Below, piece after piece: positions 35,164-43,777 of a stretch of DNA of 64,000 nucleotides (within the stretch, counting starts at the first letter, position 1; each line of letters begins with the position of its first letter). The stretch is from a virus. The translations under genes were made by a program, and so were the position numbers. Under the pieces are notes generated by a model that had not been told where the DNA came from, did no database searches, and saw only the letters and a program-made list of their open reading frames with translations. The stretch lies in IMG/VR virus record IMGVR_UViG_3300036770_004568, positions 1 through 64,000 of that record; one strand, given 5' to 3'.

Positions 35164-37470
35164 ATGTCCTCGATCCACATTGTCAAGCGCAATAAGTCCA
35201 AGGAAGCCTTTGATATCGCCAAGATCAGAAAGGTGGTGCAATGGGCCTCGGCTGGTCTCGATGTCAACCCGATGGAGCTGGAGGCCAACCTGGCTCTCCA
35301 TGTCAAAAATGGCATGACCTCTAAGGAGATTCACAGCACCCTCATTGATACGGCGCTGCGTCTTACCTCACCCCAGGAACCTGACTGGCGGCTGCTGGCT
35401 GCTCGTTTGAAGCTCATCGACTTCTACAAGGACGTGCATCTGCGCCGGGGAATGACCTATGAGTATCGCTATCCCAACTACCTCGATACGGTCAAGCTGC
35501 TGGTGAAGCAGGGTCTCTATTCCCCTGTGCTGCTGGAGAAGTACACCGAGAAAGAGCTGATCAAAGCTGGTCAATTTATCAAGCAGGACTATGACCTGGA
35601 GTTTGACTTTGCTGGGATCAACCTGATGATCAAGCGCTACATGATCGAAGGCCCTAAGGGTGTGATGGAGATGCCGCAAGAAGCACTCCTCTCCGCTGCC
35701 CTGCTGATTGAGCAGGACCAGCCCGATGATGTGCGTCTGAGCCGGGTCAAAGAGACCTACACCTACCTGGCCCAGCGCAAGATCTCACTGGCGACACCGA
35801 TCCTGATCAACTTGCGCAAGCCCAACGGCAACCTGTCGAGCTGCTTCATCACCAAGTTCAAGGACGACATCAACTCCATCTTCCACACCATGGAGCAGAT
35901 CGGTCAGATCGGATCCAGTGGTGGTGGTGTGGGCGTGTGCGTCACTCCCATCCGTGCCCACGGCGCCCGCATCAAAGGGATTCCTGGTCGTGCCGGTGGA
36001 GTGGTGCCCAACATCCGCACCATCAATGACATTGCCCTGTACTTCAACCAGGGCGGCAAACGAGCGGGTGCTGTGACCGTGGCCTTGGACAGTTGGCATC
36101 TCGACATTGAGAGCTTTTTGGAGCTGCAGACCGAGAACGGAGACCAGCGCTCCAAGGCCTATGACATCTTTCCCCAGGTGGTGGTCACGGACTACTTCAT
36201 GGCGTGCGTGGATAACGATGCTGACTGGTATCTCTTCGATCCCCATGAGGTGCGCGACGGCTTTGGGATTGAGCTGGCGGATCTGTGGGGTTTGGAATTT
36301 GAAGAGGCTTACAAGATGCTGTGCATGCAAGCTGAAGCGGGCGGCATTGAGCTGTACAAGGTCATCAATGCCAAGACCCTGTACAAGCACATCATGAAGA
36401 CCCAGCTAGAGACGGGGATGCCCTATGTCACGTTCAAGGACACCATCAACCGTGCCAACCCCAACCCCCATGTGGGCATCATCCCCTGCACCAACCTGTG
36501 CGTGGAATCGTTCTCGGTGGTACAGCCCAGCTCGGTGAGCAACCTACGCCTGCGTGATGACGTGCTCTACGGCAAGGAGATCGGTAGGGAGTCCGAACCA
36601 GGGTTGATCCATACCTGCAACCTGGTGTCCATCAACATGGCGAATGTCAAGTTGGAGGAGATGGAGGCGGTGTGCAGGACTTCGGTGCGGATCCTGGATA
36701 ACTGCATTGATATCACTGATGTGCCCGTGGTTGAAGGCTTCCGTCACAACACCCTGCTGCGCACCATTGGTGTGGGCCTGATGGGTCTAGCGGACTACTT
36801 CGCCTTGAACAATACGAAGTACACCGAGGCTCAGCAGCTCACCGACGAATTGGCTGAGCATTTTGGGTACTGGACCACTAAAGCCAGTATTGATCTGGCC
36901 AAAGAGCGGGGTGCCTATGTCCTCTATGACGGCAGCACCTGGAGCCAGGGTCTGATCAATGGCAAGACGCTGGACTGGTACCGGATCAACAGCAAGACCA
37001 ATGGTCTGCTGGATTGGACTCCTCTGTTTGAAGATCTGCAGATCTATGGGGTGCGCAACAGCCACATCCAGGCCATCGCACCCAACACCAGTAGCTCCAT
37101 CGTGCAGGGCTGTACGGCTTCGGTGTTGCCGATCTTTAACCGCTTTTACATCGACAACAGCGGGTCCCAGTCTGTTCCTGTGGCACCTCCGTACCTCAAA
37201 GACAAGTTCTGGTTCTACCAGGAGTCCAAGTCCATTGACCAGAAGGTGGTGGTGGACATTGTCAGCCGCCTGCAGCAGTACACCGATACTGGGATCTCCA
37301 TGGAGCTGCTGTTCAACCTCAACTCAGGCATTACGGCCAAGGACATCTTTGAGACCCACATGGAGGCGTGGAAGAAAGGCACCAAGGCCATCTACTACAC
37401 CCGCAGCATCCAAAAGGACGCTGAAGCGGCCCATGCCGATAAGGAGGTCTGTCTGGCCTGCGCTGGCTAA
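35164..37470 (+). CDS. nrdA: ribonucleotide reductase class Ia, alpha subunit
   Basis: Reduces ribonucleoside diphosphates to dNDPs with NrdB. An ATP-cone occupies about residues 2-90. Catalytic residues are readable: NLSSCFI, the N-x-C-x-E active-site triad in CTNLCVES, the radical-transfer Tyr pair in AIYYTRS, and the second redox Cys in TCNLVSINM. The C-terminal CLAC is the thioredoxin/glutaredoxin-reducible Cys pair. Length (768 aa) is normal. nrdB follows after 44 nt. A 200-nt leader precedes the ATG. Confidence 0.96.
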   Translation: MSSIHIVKRNKSKEAFDIAKIRKVVQWASAGLDVNPMELEANLALHVKNGMTSKEIHSTLIDTALRLTSPQEPDWRLLAARLKLIDFYKDVHLRRGMTYEYRYPNYLDTVKLLVKQGLYSPVLLEKYTEKELIKAGQFIKQDYDLEFDFAGINLMIKRYMIEGPKGVMEMPQEALLSAALLIEQDQPDDVRLSRVKETYTYLAQRKISLATPILINLRKPNGNLSSCFITKFKDDINSIFHTMEQIGQIGSSGGGVGVCVTPIRAHGARIKGIPGRAGGVVPNIRTINDIALYFNQGGKRAGAVTVALDSWHLDIESFLELQTENGDQRSKAYDIFPQVVVTDYFMACVDNDADWYLFDPHEVRDGFGIELADLWGLEFEEAYKMLCMQAEAGGIELYKVINAKTLYKHIMKTQLETGMPYVTFKDTINRANPNPHVGIIPCTNLCVESFSVVQPSSVSNLRLRDDVLYGKEIGRESEPGLIHTCNLVSINMANVKLEEMEAVCRTSVRILDNCIDITDVPVVEGFRHNTLLRTIGVGLMGLADYFALNNTKYTEAQQLTDELAEHFGYWTTKASIDLAKERGAYVLYDGSTWSQGLINGKTLDWYRINSKTNGLLDWTPLFEDLQIYGVRNSHIQAIAPNTSSSIVQGCTASVLPIFNRFYIDNSGSQSVPVAPPYLKDKFWFYQESKSIDQKVVVDIVSRLQQYTDTGISMELLFNLNSGITAKDIFETHMEAWKKGTKAIYYTRSIQKDAEAAHADKEVCLACAG

Positions 37471-37514
37471 CCAACCCCTCGAACCACGGATTCCCTCAAT
37501 CAACAACCAGCACT

Positions 37515-38552
37515 ATGGAACGGCAGAAACTGTTTGATCCCACGGGCGACGATTCTCTGGAGACACGCTCAATCATTGGTGGTCATAGCACCAACATCCT
37601 CAACCTCAACAATGTGCGCTTTCGCTGGGCACCCAAGTTGTACCGCACCATGCTGGAAAACTTCTGGGTGCCGGAGAAGGTCGATCTGAGCGGCGATAAG
37701 GAGTCGTACAAGAAGCTCACACCCGATGAGGAGATCGCCTATGACGAGATCCTCTCGTTTTTGATCTTCCTCGACAGTATTCAGACCAATAACATCGGGA
37801 ACATCAACGACTACATCACGGCACCGGAGGTCAAGGTGCTGTTGGCCATCCACCAGTACCAGGAAGCGATTCACAGCCAGTCGTATCAGTACATCATTGA
37901 GACGATTGTAGCAATGAACAAGCGCAACCTGATCTATGACTACTGGAGAAAAGACAACGTCCTGCTTTCTCGTAACTCCTACATTGCCAACATCTACCAG
38001 GCGTTCCTGGAGTCGCAGACCGATGCCAACTTTGCCAAGGTCCTGATTGCCAACTACTTGCTAGAAGGGCTCTACTTCTACAACGGATTTAACTTCTTCT
38101 ACAACTTGGCATCGCGTGATCTGATGCTGGGAACAGCTGAGATCATCCGCTACATCCAGCGTGATGAGCTGACCCACTGCCTTCTCTTTGAATTTATCAT
38201 CAAGGAGATCAAGCGTACTCGTCCCACCTTCTTTGATGAGGAGGTGATCGAGGAGATGGTCAGGCAGGCTGTGGACCAGGAGATCACCTGGACCAATCAC
38301 ATTGTGGGTAACAAGATCTTGGGGGTCTCTGAGGAGACAACGGATCAATACACCAAGTGGTTGGCCAATGATCGTTGGCGCAAGCTGGGGTTCAAGGGAC
38401 AGCTCTACAAGGGCTATGCCAAGAACCCCTACAAGCACCTGGAGGCCTTTGCCGATACCGGTGGTCAGGGATCAGTGAAGAGCAACTTCTTTGAGTCCAG
38501 CATCACCTCCTACAACCTCTCCAGTGCGGTGGAGGGTTGGAATGACTTCTGA
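37515..38552 (+). CDS. nrdB: ribonucleotide reductase class Ia, beta subunit
   Basis: Holds the diiron-tyrosyl radical needed by NrdA. All ligands align with E. coli NrdB: Asp in FLDSIQ, Glu and His in EAIHSQSY (the Tyr here is the radical site), Glu in LLEGLYFY, and Glu/His in RDELTH. Length 345 aa is usual. Cotranscribed with nrdA; a strong terminator follows at 38575. Confidence 0.96.
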   Translation: MERQKLFDPTGDDSLETRSIIGGHSTNILNLNNVRFRWAPKLYRTMLENFWVPEKVDLSGDKESYKKLTPDEEIAYDEILSFLIFLDSIQTNNIGNINDYITAPEVKVLLAIHQYQEAIHSQSYQYIIETIVAMNKRNLIYDYWRKDNVLLSRNSYIANIYQAFLESQTDANFAKVLIANYLLEGLYFYNGFNFFYNLASRDLMLGTAEIIRYIQRDELTHCLLFEFIIKEIKRTRPTFFDEEVIEEMVRQAVDQEITWTNHIVGNKILGVSEETTDQYTKWLANDRWRKLGFKGQLYKGYAKNPYKHLEAFADTGGQGSVKSNFFESSITSYNLSSAVEGWNDF

Positions 38553-38574
38553 GACGCACTGAGACAATCATGAG

Positions 38575-38601
38575 AAAGCCCCTCGAACCAGGGGCTTTTT
38601 T
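38575..38601 (+). terminator. intrinsic terminator after nrdB
   Basis: AAAGCCCCT/AGGGGCTTT stem with a 6-nt loop followed by a T-run, 22 nt downstream of the nrdB stop and before a convergent gene. Confidence 0.85.
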
Positions 38602-38624
38602 CATGCCTTCCGTTGGCTCGGAGA

Positions 38625-39068
38625 TCAGTGCAGCTCGCAGGCTCCTGTTGAACTCTCACAGGTGGGGCAGTACTCAGACTCCAGTGCCACGTCGTCGTAG
38701 GCGTCGGTCTCAGCCGGTGGGGGCACCAGCTCAGCAATGCGCTCCGAGAGGGCTGTGACGGTCTGATTAAGGCCTTCCAGCTCCTGTTTGATCTCACGGT
38801 TGCTGGTGTAGTTGAAGATGCCTTCGCGCTTGTTGAGGGCGTCAGGATCGTTCGCCATCAGGTAAGTGCGTGCGTCCTCATCAGTGGAAGAAGCAATGGA
38901 TTCAAAGATGTTCCAGAGCACCTCACTGGTCAGTTCACGGGAGTTGATGCCGAACTTAGCGAGTTCGGTGTCCATCGACTGCATCAGATCAGCCGTCTCC
39001 CTGGTTTTGGCAAGGAACAGCTCCTTGTACTTCTCTTTCTCCAGGCCGTAGTAGTTCACGCTGCCCAT
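38625..39068 (-). CDS. hypothetical protein with C-terminal Cys pair (147 aa)
   Basis: I chose ATG 39068 (MGSVNYYG); a longer start at 39086 adds six residues. The body is a charged helical, partly coiled-coil protein (LEKEKYKELFLAKTRETADL). The end has CPTCESSTGACELH, with three Cys and a His that may bind metal. It is convergent with nrdB. No family recognised. Confidence 0.65.
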   Translation of the reverse strand: MGSVNYYGLEKEKYKELFLAKTRETADLMQSMDTELAKFGINSRELTSEVLWNIFESIASSTDEDARTYLMANDPDALNKREGIFNYTSNREIKQELEGLNQTVTALSERIAELVPPPAETDAYDDVALESEYCPTCESSTGACELH

Positions 39069-39202
39069 GGTATTCGCTATTTGCAAATCACGAATCCAGT
39101 CTAACTAAATTACAGAACTACGCCTTATCTCTAGCCACCAACATCGCGACCTGTGGAATACTTTCGCAAAGGGTGTGGGATGCGTGATGGATGCAAGAGT
39201 GC

Positions 39203-39330
39203 TTGACTACTCCCTGCGCTAAAGCACAAGGATTCTCATAAGAGATTTCAACGATCATGATATTGTGGTAATAACCACAGCCTCATGCGTTGGGGCGAAG
39301 TCAAAGCGCCCCTAGCTGGTTTGCATTGCA
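39203..39330 (-). ncRNA. possible omega-RNA overlapping the tnpB 3' end
   Basis: Two hairpins lie inside the last codons of tnpB: GGGGCG/CGCCCC (39292-39312) and TGTGG/CCACA (39264-39279), followed by the right-end hairpin and TCAA. This layout fits the guide RNA of TnpB systems. Its 5' boundary is a guess. Confidence 0.4.
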
Positions 39331-40546
39331 TTCCAGGTACATTGGCTTTACGACCAATGTTGTAAGCACCATTGCAGTCAGCATTGATGACTTCACCATT
39401 GGCGGCTTTGTAGAGACCACGAGTAATACGTCGTCCTGATGGTTTCCAACACTCGGGTTTTTCACCGTATACGGGAATCACATCAAGATCTAAGGCTGAT
39501 GCCTTAGACGTATAACTTTCTTCCTGCTCAATGAACAGGATCCCATAGAGCTCACAAAGCTCCATGACTCGTCGTTTAAGACGAGCCGTGGGAATCTGTA
39601 CAAACTTCTGGTTGTTTTTCTTGCCTAGATTAACAGACTGCTTTTGTCCTTTGTTCCAGCCAAACACAACTGTGCCAATCTTATGATCAAGACAGTATTG
39701 AATCACTAGTCGGGCTGCTTTGTTGACAGCGTCACGCATTTGACGGTTACGTTTAGTTGTGACACGATCAAGCAACTTAGACCAAGATCCATGAGGTTTA
39801 GACTCCTTGAGAATACTGACGCGTTTGTTGTACCACTGATTCAGTGATTTCAGATGCCTACCATCAATGATGAATGAATGACCCATGGTTGATGCACAGG
39901 TCAACCAGTTATCAATGCCATGATCAATTGCTAATGCATGTGATTGATCAAGATCTAGTGCAGATTGCTGTGCAGACTTACTGATCCATACTGCATCAAA
40001 GTAATCAGCCCGTGGGACAATTTGTAGTTCGCGGATACTGTCCCAATTTAGATTGGATGGGAAAGGAATGTAAATTTCTGGAAGTCCAAACCAGACTTTG
40101 CAATAGCGTCCGAGAGGAACTCGGACTTGGTTGTTTGTTAGCTTGAGCCAACGCTTAGGATAAATAACTTGGTACATACCGCCTGACTTACGGTATTTTG
40201 GCAGCTTAGGTTCATCAGGAAGCTGTCCTGTCTTCCATAGTTTTTCTAAAGCTCTATACGATTTAAATGATTCACCAACGCTGATACAAGTCTGTTGTGC
40301 AGAACTATTGAAGACAGACTTCATGTGAATATTGTCTTTCATCAATGTTGAAAGACGCTGTCCATTTGTAATTTGTGCAAGCGTTAGCTGACGTTTATTA
40401 GGTTTTGACTTAAAGTAAAGCTGTCTAGCAAGATAAACAGTACAGTTATACAGCTTATTGGATTCGCTGCATAAATATTGCAATACCGCCTTCAGTGACG
40501 GGTCACAGGGCAGCCGGTTGATCTGAGCGACGTATTGCTGAGCCAT
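39248..40546 (-). CDS. tnpB: TnpB (IS200/IS605 OrfB), RNA-guided nuclease ancestor family
   Basis: The 432-residue protein has the three RuvC-like acidic motifs: D208 in LAIDHGI, the E342/E343 in EESYTSK, and D390 in INADCNGAYNIGRK. The zinc finger usually between motifs II and III is missing; the stretch is SGRRITRGLYK without paired Cys. TnpB proteins in this family act as guide-RNA-directed DNA nucleases; the guide RNA usually comes from the 3' end of the gene and the right end. Orphan tnpB is common in cyanobacteria, suggesting host origin. Confidence 0.88.
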   Translation of the reverse strand: MAQQYVAQINRLPCDPSLKAVLQYLCSESNKLYNCTVYLARQLYFKSKPNKRQLTLAQITNGQRLSTLMKDNIHMKSVFNSSAQQTCISVGESFKSYRALEKLWKTGQLPDEPKLPKYRKSGGMYQVIYPKRWLKLTNNQVRVPLGRYCKVWFGLPEIYIPFPSNLNWDSIRELQIVPRADYFDAVWISKSAQQSALDLDQSHALAIDHGIDNWLTCASTMGHSFIIDGRHLKSLNQWYNKRVSILKESKPHGSWSKLLDRVTTKRNRQMRDAVNKAARLVIQYCLDHKIGTVVFGWNKGQKQSVNLGKKNNQKFVQIPTARLKRRVMELCELYGILFIEQEESYTSKASALDLDVIPVYGEKPECWKPSGRRITRGLYKAANGEVINADCNGAYNIGRKANVPGMQCKPARGALTSPQRMRLWLLPQYHDR

Positions 40547-41528
40547 GGCACCAGTATACTAGGCATAGCAGGCATGACGTCAGCTAAAAAGTCTCAGATA
40601 CTAGGCTACTGAAGCGCTTTTCCTCCCCGCCCTAAAGATCGGGGCTACCAAGCTCAACTTAATCAGGTGTAGTGTGGTAGCTTGGTAAAGGCCTATCGAA
40701 TGAAAAAGTTTTCCACAGGTTTATGGCTTGTCTCAGTGAGACTCGGTGAGATTAGGGGCTCTAAGTCAAACTCATAACGAGTATGAGTTGGGAATGGTAG
40801 CAATGTGATACAAAAATAAGGGTGAGAAAACGAAGGACTTTGGAAAGGCGCTACATTGGTACGTGTAGTCAGCTGCGTAGTAGTGCGTAGAAATGGGGTA
40901 ATTATGGTAGCAACGGTAACAAAGTGGTACTGAATTAATCAAAGTTGTTGTTCGTCTTGGATTGATAAGTACAGCTTGTGGATGTTACGTGAGACCGAAA
41001 AACGGTATCACTGCGATACGGAAAAGGCCTCGGACCAGGGGTGTTTTGGTATCGCATTGATACAGAGCTGGGACGAGGAGTTTACAGTCTCAGATGAGAC
41101 TCATAGTGGTAACGGATAAAAACGACAAAAATCGACTGAACGAGTGATTTCATTTGGTCTACCTAAAATATGGCAAAGTGTTCTTTCGCATGCGTGGTGG
41201 TGGCCAAGGGGGGTAGGGGGTTCAGGGCGTACCCCGGCAGGAACACTTTGCCACATTTCTGGGGAACTAATTAAAATTCCGTTCCGGTTGTTTTTCGTCG
41301 TTTTTTTTCGCGATGACCCCTGTTTTGGTATAGCTGTGTTACATTCAGGCCCTCAAACCTGTATCAACCACTACAAAAATCACTACAGCACTACACGTAC
41401 TCAGTCGCCGTTGAGTGCATGTACTCGTGTATTTCAGCACTGCTGATGCCTTAGTACTTGTACTCAACACCCTATATTTCTACTTTTCCAAAAGCTTGCT
41501 AGCATTTAGTGACCAGTCACTAGGAGCA
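40547..41528. other. gene-poor region rich in short perfect palindromes
   Basis: No convincing gene in almost 1 kb (a 100-codon frame at 41144-41446 has implausible composition). After the IS end there are several perfect inverted repeats: GTCTCA-G-TGAGAC (40730-40742), AACTCATA-N5-TATGAGTT (40769-40789), GTATC-N5-GATAC (41005-41019 and 41049-41063, imperfect at 40797-40811), AGTCTCA-GA-TGAGACT (41086-41101), TAGTGAC-CA-GTCACTA (41507-41522), plus T-rich tracts near 41280-41310. Candidates are an operator array, replication origin or RNA structures. Confidence 0.6.
41507..41522. promoter_or_regulatory. palindrome touching the ribosome-binding site of an HNH gene
   Basis: TAGTGAC-CA-GTCACTA, perfect 7-bp arms, ends in the TA of TAGGAG, the ribosome-binding site 4 nt before the ATG at 41529. 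It could act as an operator or hide the site in a hairpin. Confidence 0.45.
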
Positions 41529-42176
41529 ATGGCCAGGACACTCAAGGGTGCCGATCATCGCAGGGGGAAGATCGAAGAGTTCTTGACGATGGTCTGTCTT
41601 CCAGACAGGATTGACCGTTTTACCTACAAGGGTTATCCCTGTCCGAAAGGTCACATGCTTCGGCATCGCCACCATCACTGGTGTGTTCAGTGCGTTTCCA
41701 ATATTGTCAACAACAAATGCGGTATGGATGTCAATCTCACTGACATCTCTCATGCATCGTTCTATAGTCACTTTTTTCAGTGCGTTCAACCGCCACGCGG
41801 CTTTGATGAATGCTGGCTGATGTCAGAAGACTTTCTGGCCATTAAAGACCGCAACTATCCACGACTGACGGCACTGACCTATCGCACAGGACTGGCAGGT
41901 GTTAGCAACACCATCTCACTCACAAAGTTTGTCTATAACTACTTCTGGGGTGACGTAGGTGCATTGGTAGTTACTAGGACATGCAAGAACCCTGCCTGTT
42001 GGAATCCACTGCACATGAAGTCATGCTTCAACATGGCCAAGAGTCCAACATCAGTTGATCCTTTGCAGCTCAAGTATGACTCTGTCAAGAACATGCTCAA
42101 TCACATGAAGCCGCGTTCTTTTGAGAGCGAAAAAGTTTTGTCTCCCGATCTTGCTGCTCGTCTTGCTGGACTCTGA
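41529..42176 (+). CDS. HNH-like nuclease, paralogue of the next gene (215 aa)
   Basis: Start at ATG 41529, with GGAG 4 nt upstream; a longer frame has no support. An N-terminal zinc site CPKGHMLRHRHHHWCVQC is followed by a middle domain and a C-terminal RTCKNPACWNPLHMKS, the C-x-N-P-x-C-x-N-P-x-H pattern of HNH_3-type nucleases, in which the first catalytic His is not obvious. Likely a homing endonuclease or DNA-binding relative. The next gene has the same domain order. Confidence 0.6.
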   Translation: MARTLKGADHRRGKIEEFLTMVCLPDRIDRFTYKGYPCPKGHMLRHRHHHWCVQCVSNIVNNKCGMDVNLTDISHASFYSHFFQCVQPPRGFDECWLMSEDFLAIKDRNYPRLTALTYRTGLAGVSNTISLTKFVYNYFWGDVGALVVTRTCKNPACWNPLHMKSCFNMAKSPTSVDPLQLKYDSVKNMLNHMKPRSFESEKVLSPDLAARLAGL

Positions 42177-42178
42177 TC

Positions 42179-42883
42179 ATGCCACGCGTTAAGTACACGG
42201 ACAATCTGCATCTCTCTACAATTCAGCATCTGCACATTGCAATTCTCAAGCCTGATCTGATTGACGAGTTGTTCTATGTCGGCCAGGTCTGTCCCCTTGG
42301 TCATCGCTACCGCCATAGGCAACTGCACTGGTGTTTGAACTGCGGACTCAAGGCCTATGGCAACCGGCCTCAAGCGGACCTCAACATGGTGGTCAAGGAG
42401 CACCGCACGTACTTCATGAACGTGTTTGCGAACCTCCCCACGGATCAGCCCCTCGATCAATGCTGGGAGCTGCCTGAGGGCGTCCGCAAGCCCGGCAAGA
42501 TGCAGCACTACTCCTATCTGACCTACCGCACCCCTCAGCTTAAGCGGGCCGTCTCTGTGCCCCTACCACGGCTGGTGTATTCCCTGTTCTGGGGCGAGGT
42601 GGGTGCCGTCACGGTTGTCTCGACGTGCAACAACCCGATCTGCTGGAATCCCTTGCATGTACGCAGCCGCTTCAATGTCAAACCCACGCCCAAGGAGCTG
42701 GGGCAAATCATCTTGACCCCTGATCCATGGCGAGTGATGCAGTTTGAGAAACGCCCCATGACCTTGGAGAAGGAACGCTCTCCATCCATTGCGATCATCA
42801 AACCACCCGTGATGAACAAGGAGGTTGAGCCCGGATCACCATTCCGTCCCCTGGAAAGCCAATACATCCCTAAATTAGAATAG
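42179..42883 (+). CDS. HNH-like nuclease, tandem paralogue (234 aa)
   Basis: Begins 2 nt after its paralogue and shares its layout: CPLGHRYRHRQLHWCLNC, a TYFMNVFANLP region, YSYLTYRT, VYSLFWGEVGA, and STCNNPICWNPLHVRSRFN. The conservation of both Cys/His sites and the surrounding residues shows a duplication. The Pro-rich C-terminus is unique. Its stop codon lies in a TAGAATAG motif that probably starts the next transcript. Confidence 0.6.
   Translation: MPRVKYTDNLHLSTIQHLHIAILKPDLIDELFYVGQVCPLGHRYRHRQLHWCLNCGLKAYGNRPQADLNMVVKEHRTYFMNVFANLPTDQPLDQCWELPEGVRKPGKMQHYSYLTYRTPQLKRAVSVPLPRLVYSLFWGEVGAVTVVSTCNNPICWNPLHVRSRFNVKPTPKELGQIILTPDPWRVMQFEKRPMTLEKERSPSIAIIKPPVMNKEVEPGSPFRPLESQYIPKLE
42876..42883 (+). 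promoter_or_regulatory. late-type promoter motif TAGAATAG
   Basis: Overlaps the stop codon of the second HNH-like gene and lies 20 nt upstream of the next ATG (42904). Confidence 0.45.
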
Positions 42884-42903
42884 AGGGACTAGAAAGATAT
42901 GGC

Positions 42904-43668
42904 ATGACACAACGTAGCCGCAGTTACCACGATCCCCTGGACCTCGGTCTTTATGATCGAACATCCATTCGCTACATCAAGGGTCGGATTGGTGCTGAGA
43001 ACAAAGGGCAGACGGCATTTCGCTGTACCAATGACGGTGCTTCCAATGCTTTTCAGAACGTCTGGTTCAAGGTGACGATCACGGACCCCGGCTATCTCAT
43101 CTTTCTCAAGGATGACAACAGGGATAAGCGATTTTATTCCGTCAATGTCTATACGGCTGATTCTGAGCGGCGTCAATTGGCCTACCCCATGCTCACCGGT
43201 GATGTCTGTAGGAAGTTCGATAACATGGTAGCTGGCTTCTCATCGGATCTCTACAACATCTCTGATCAACGCCCAGAGTTAAGGGACCGGAACCGCACAT
43301 CCCTATTTCCCTTGCCCAAGGGTTCCTATGTCATCAACATCTCGACCCAGCGCTGGGACATGTTTCGTTATGGCGTCTACATGATTCTGGAGATGCCCAC
43401 GCAGACCGGCTATCTGGAACTGGAAACTGAGACCAACAGCATGCGTGAGTTTGCTTTGCAAGAAGCCACAACCCAAAATGTTCCAAAGTTCTTCTTGCTT
43501 GAGGATGCTGTGGTGGGTGTTCTGCAGCCGGTGCGGGAGCGCAGTGACCATGACGAGCGGGAATTGCGTGGTGCTTGGCGCGAGTCGTTTAAGGATGTGC
43601 CTTTCCCGAAGGAGATTCAAGATTACATTCGTGCCACCCAAGTTCCCGCTTCAGCTTGTTTCAACTGA
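42904..43668 (+). CDS. hypothetical protein, possible virion protein (254 aa)
   Basis: A soluble protein with mostly beta-rich sequence (VWFKVTITDPGYLIFLKDD, YVINISTQRWDMFRYGVYM), reminiscent of a jelly-roll or baseplate/decoration protein, and a charged C-terminal part. No family can be named. A late-type promoter motif directly upstream fits a structural gene. Confidence 0.6.
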   Translation: MTQRSRSYHDPLDLGLYDRTSIRYIKGRIGAENKGQTAFRCTNDGASNAFQNVWFKVTITDPGYLIFLKDDNRDKRFYSVNVYTADSERRQLAYPMLTGDVCRKFDNMVAGFSSDLYNISDQRPELRDRNRTSLFPLPKGSYVINISTQRWDMFRYGVYMILEMPTQTGYLELETETNSMREFALQEATTQNVPKFFLLEDAVVGVLQPVRERSDHDERELRGAWRESFKDVPFPKEIQDYIRATQVPASACFN

Positions 43669-43690
43669 TTGACCATTGCTATACTTGATA

Positions 43691-43769
43691 AGCGGAGTGG
43701 AGAAGTAGGATCTCGGGGACAACTAGATCACATCGGTCCCAGTCGCTGGTGCAAATCCAGCCTCCGCGT
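43691..43769 (+). tRNA. tRNA-like element with a 15-nt anticodon loop, isotype undetermined
   Basis: Parts are canonical: T8-G9, D-stem GAGA/TCTC with AGTAGGA, T-stem GCTGG/CCAGC with TGCAAAT, and encoded CCA at 43770-43772. The acceptor pairs GCGGAG with CTCCGC, with an A-G mismatch at position 1. The anticodon stem GGGAC/GTCCC closes a loop of 15 nt (AACTAGATCACATCG) rather than 7. It may be a decayed tRNA or a tRNA mimic. Confidence 0.5.
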
Positions 43770-43777
43770 CCAATCAA

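Larger units (their letters stand above)
39203..40650 (-). mobile_element. IS200/IS605-type element carrying only tnpB
   Basis: Contains one tnpB gene and no tnpA. Downstream of tnpB (minus strand) the sequence GTGCTTTAGCGCAGGGAGTAGTCAA, split here as a short hairpin then GGGAGTAGTCAA, matches a typical right end, placing it at about 39203. Upstream, CCCCG/CGGGG hairpin at 40625-40644 (CCCCGATCTTTAGGGCGGGG) resembles an IS605-type end. The left boundary is approximate. The element is non-autonomous unless a host TnpA mobilises it. Confidence 0.65.

Noticed and set aside
41144-41446. 100-codon open frame in the gene-poor region
   Set aside because: Composition is implausible (GGVGGSGRTPAG then scattered His/Cys/Arg) and there is no ribosome-binding site; it crosses T-rich and palindromic DNA.
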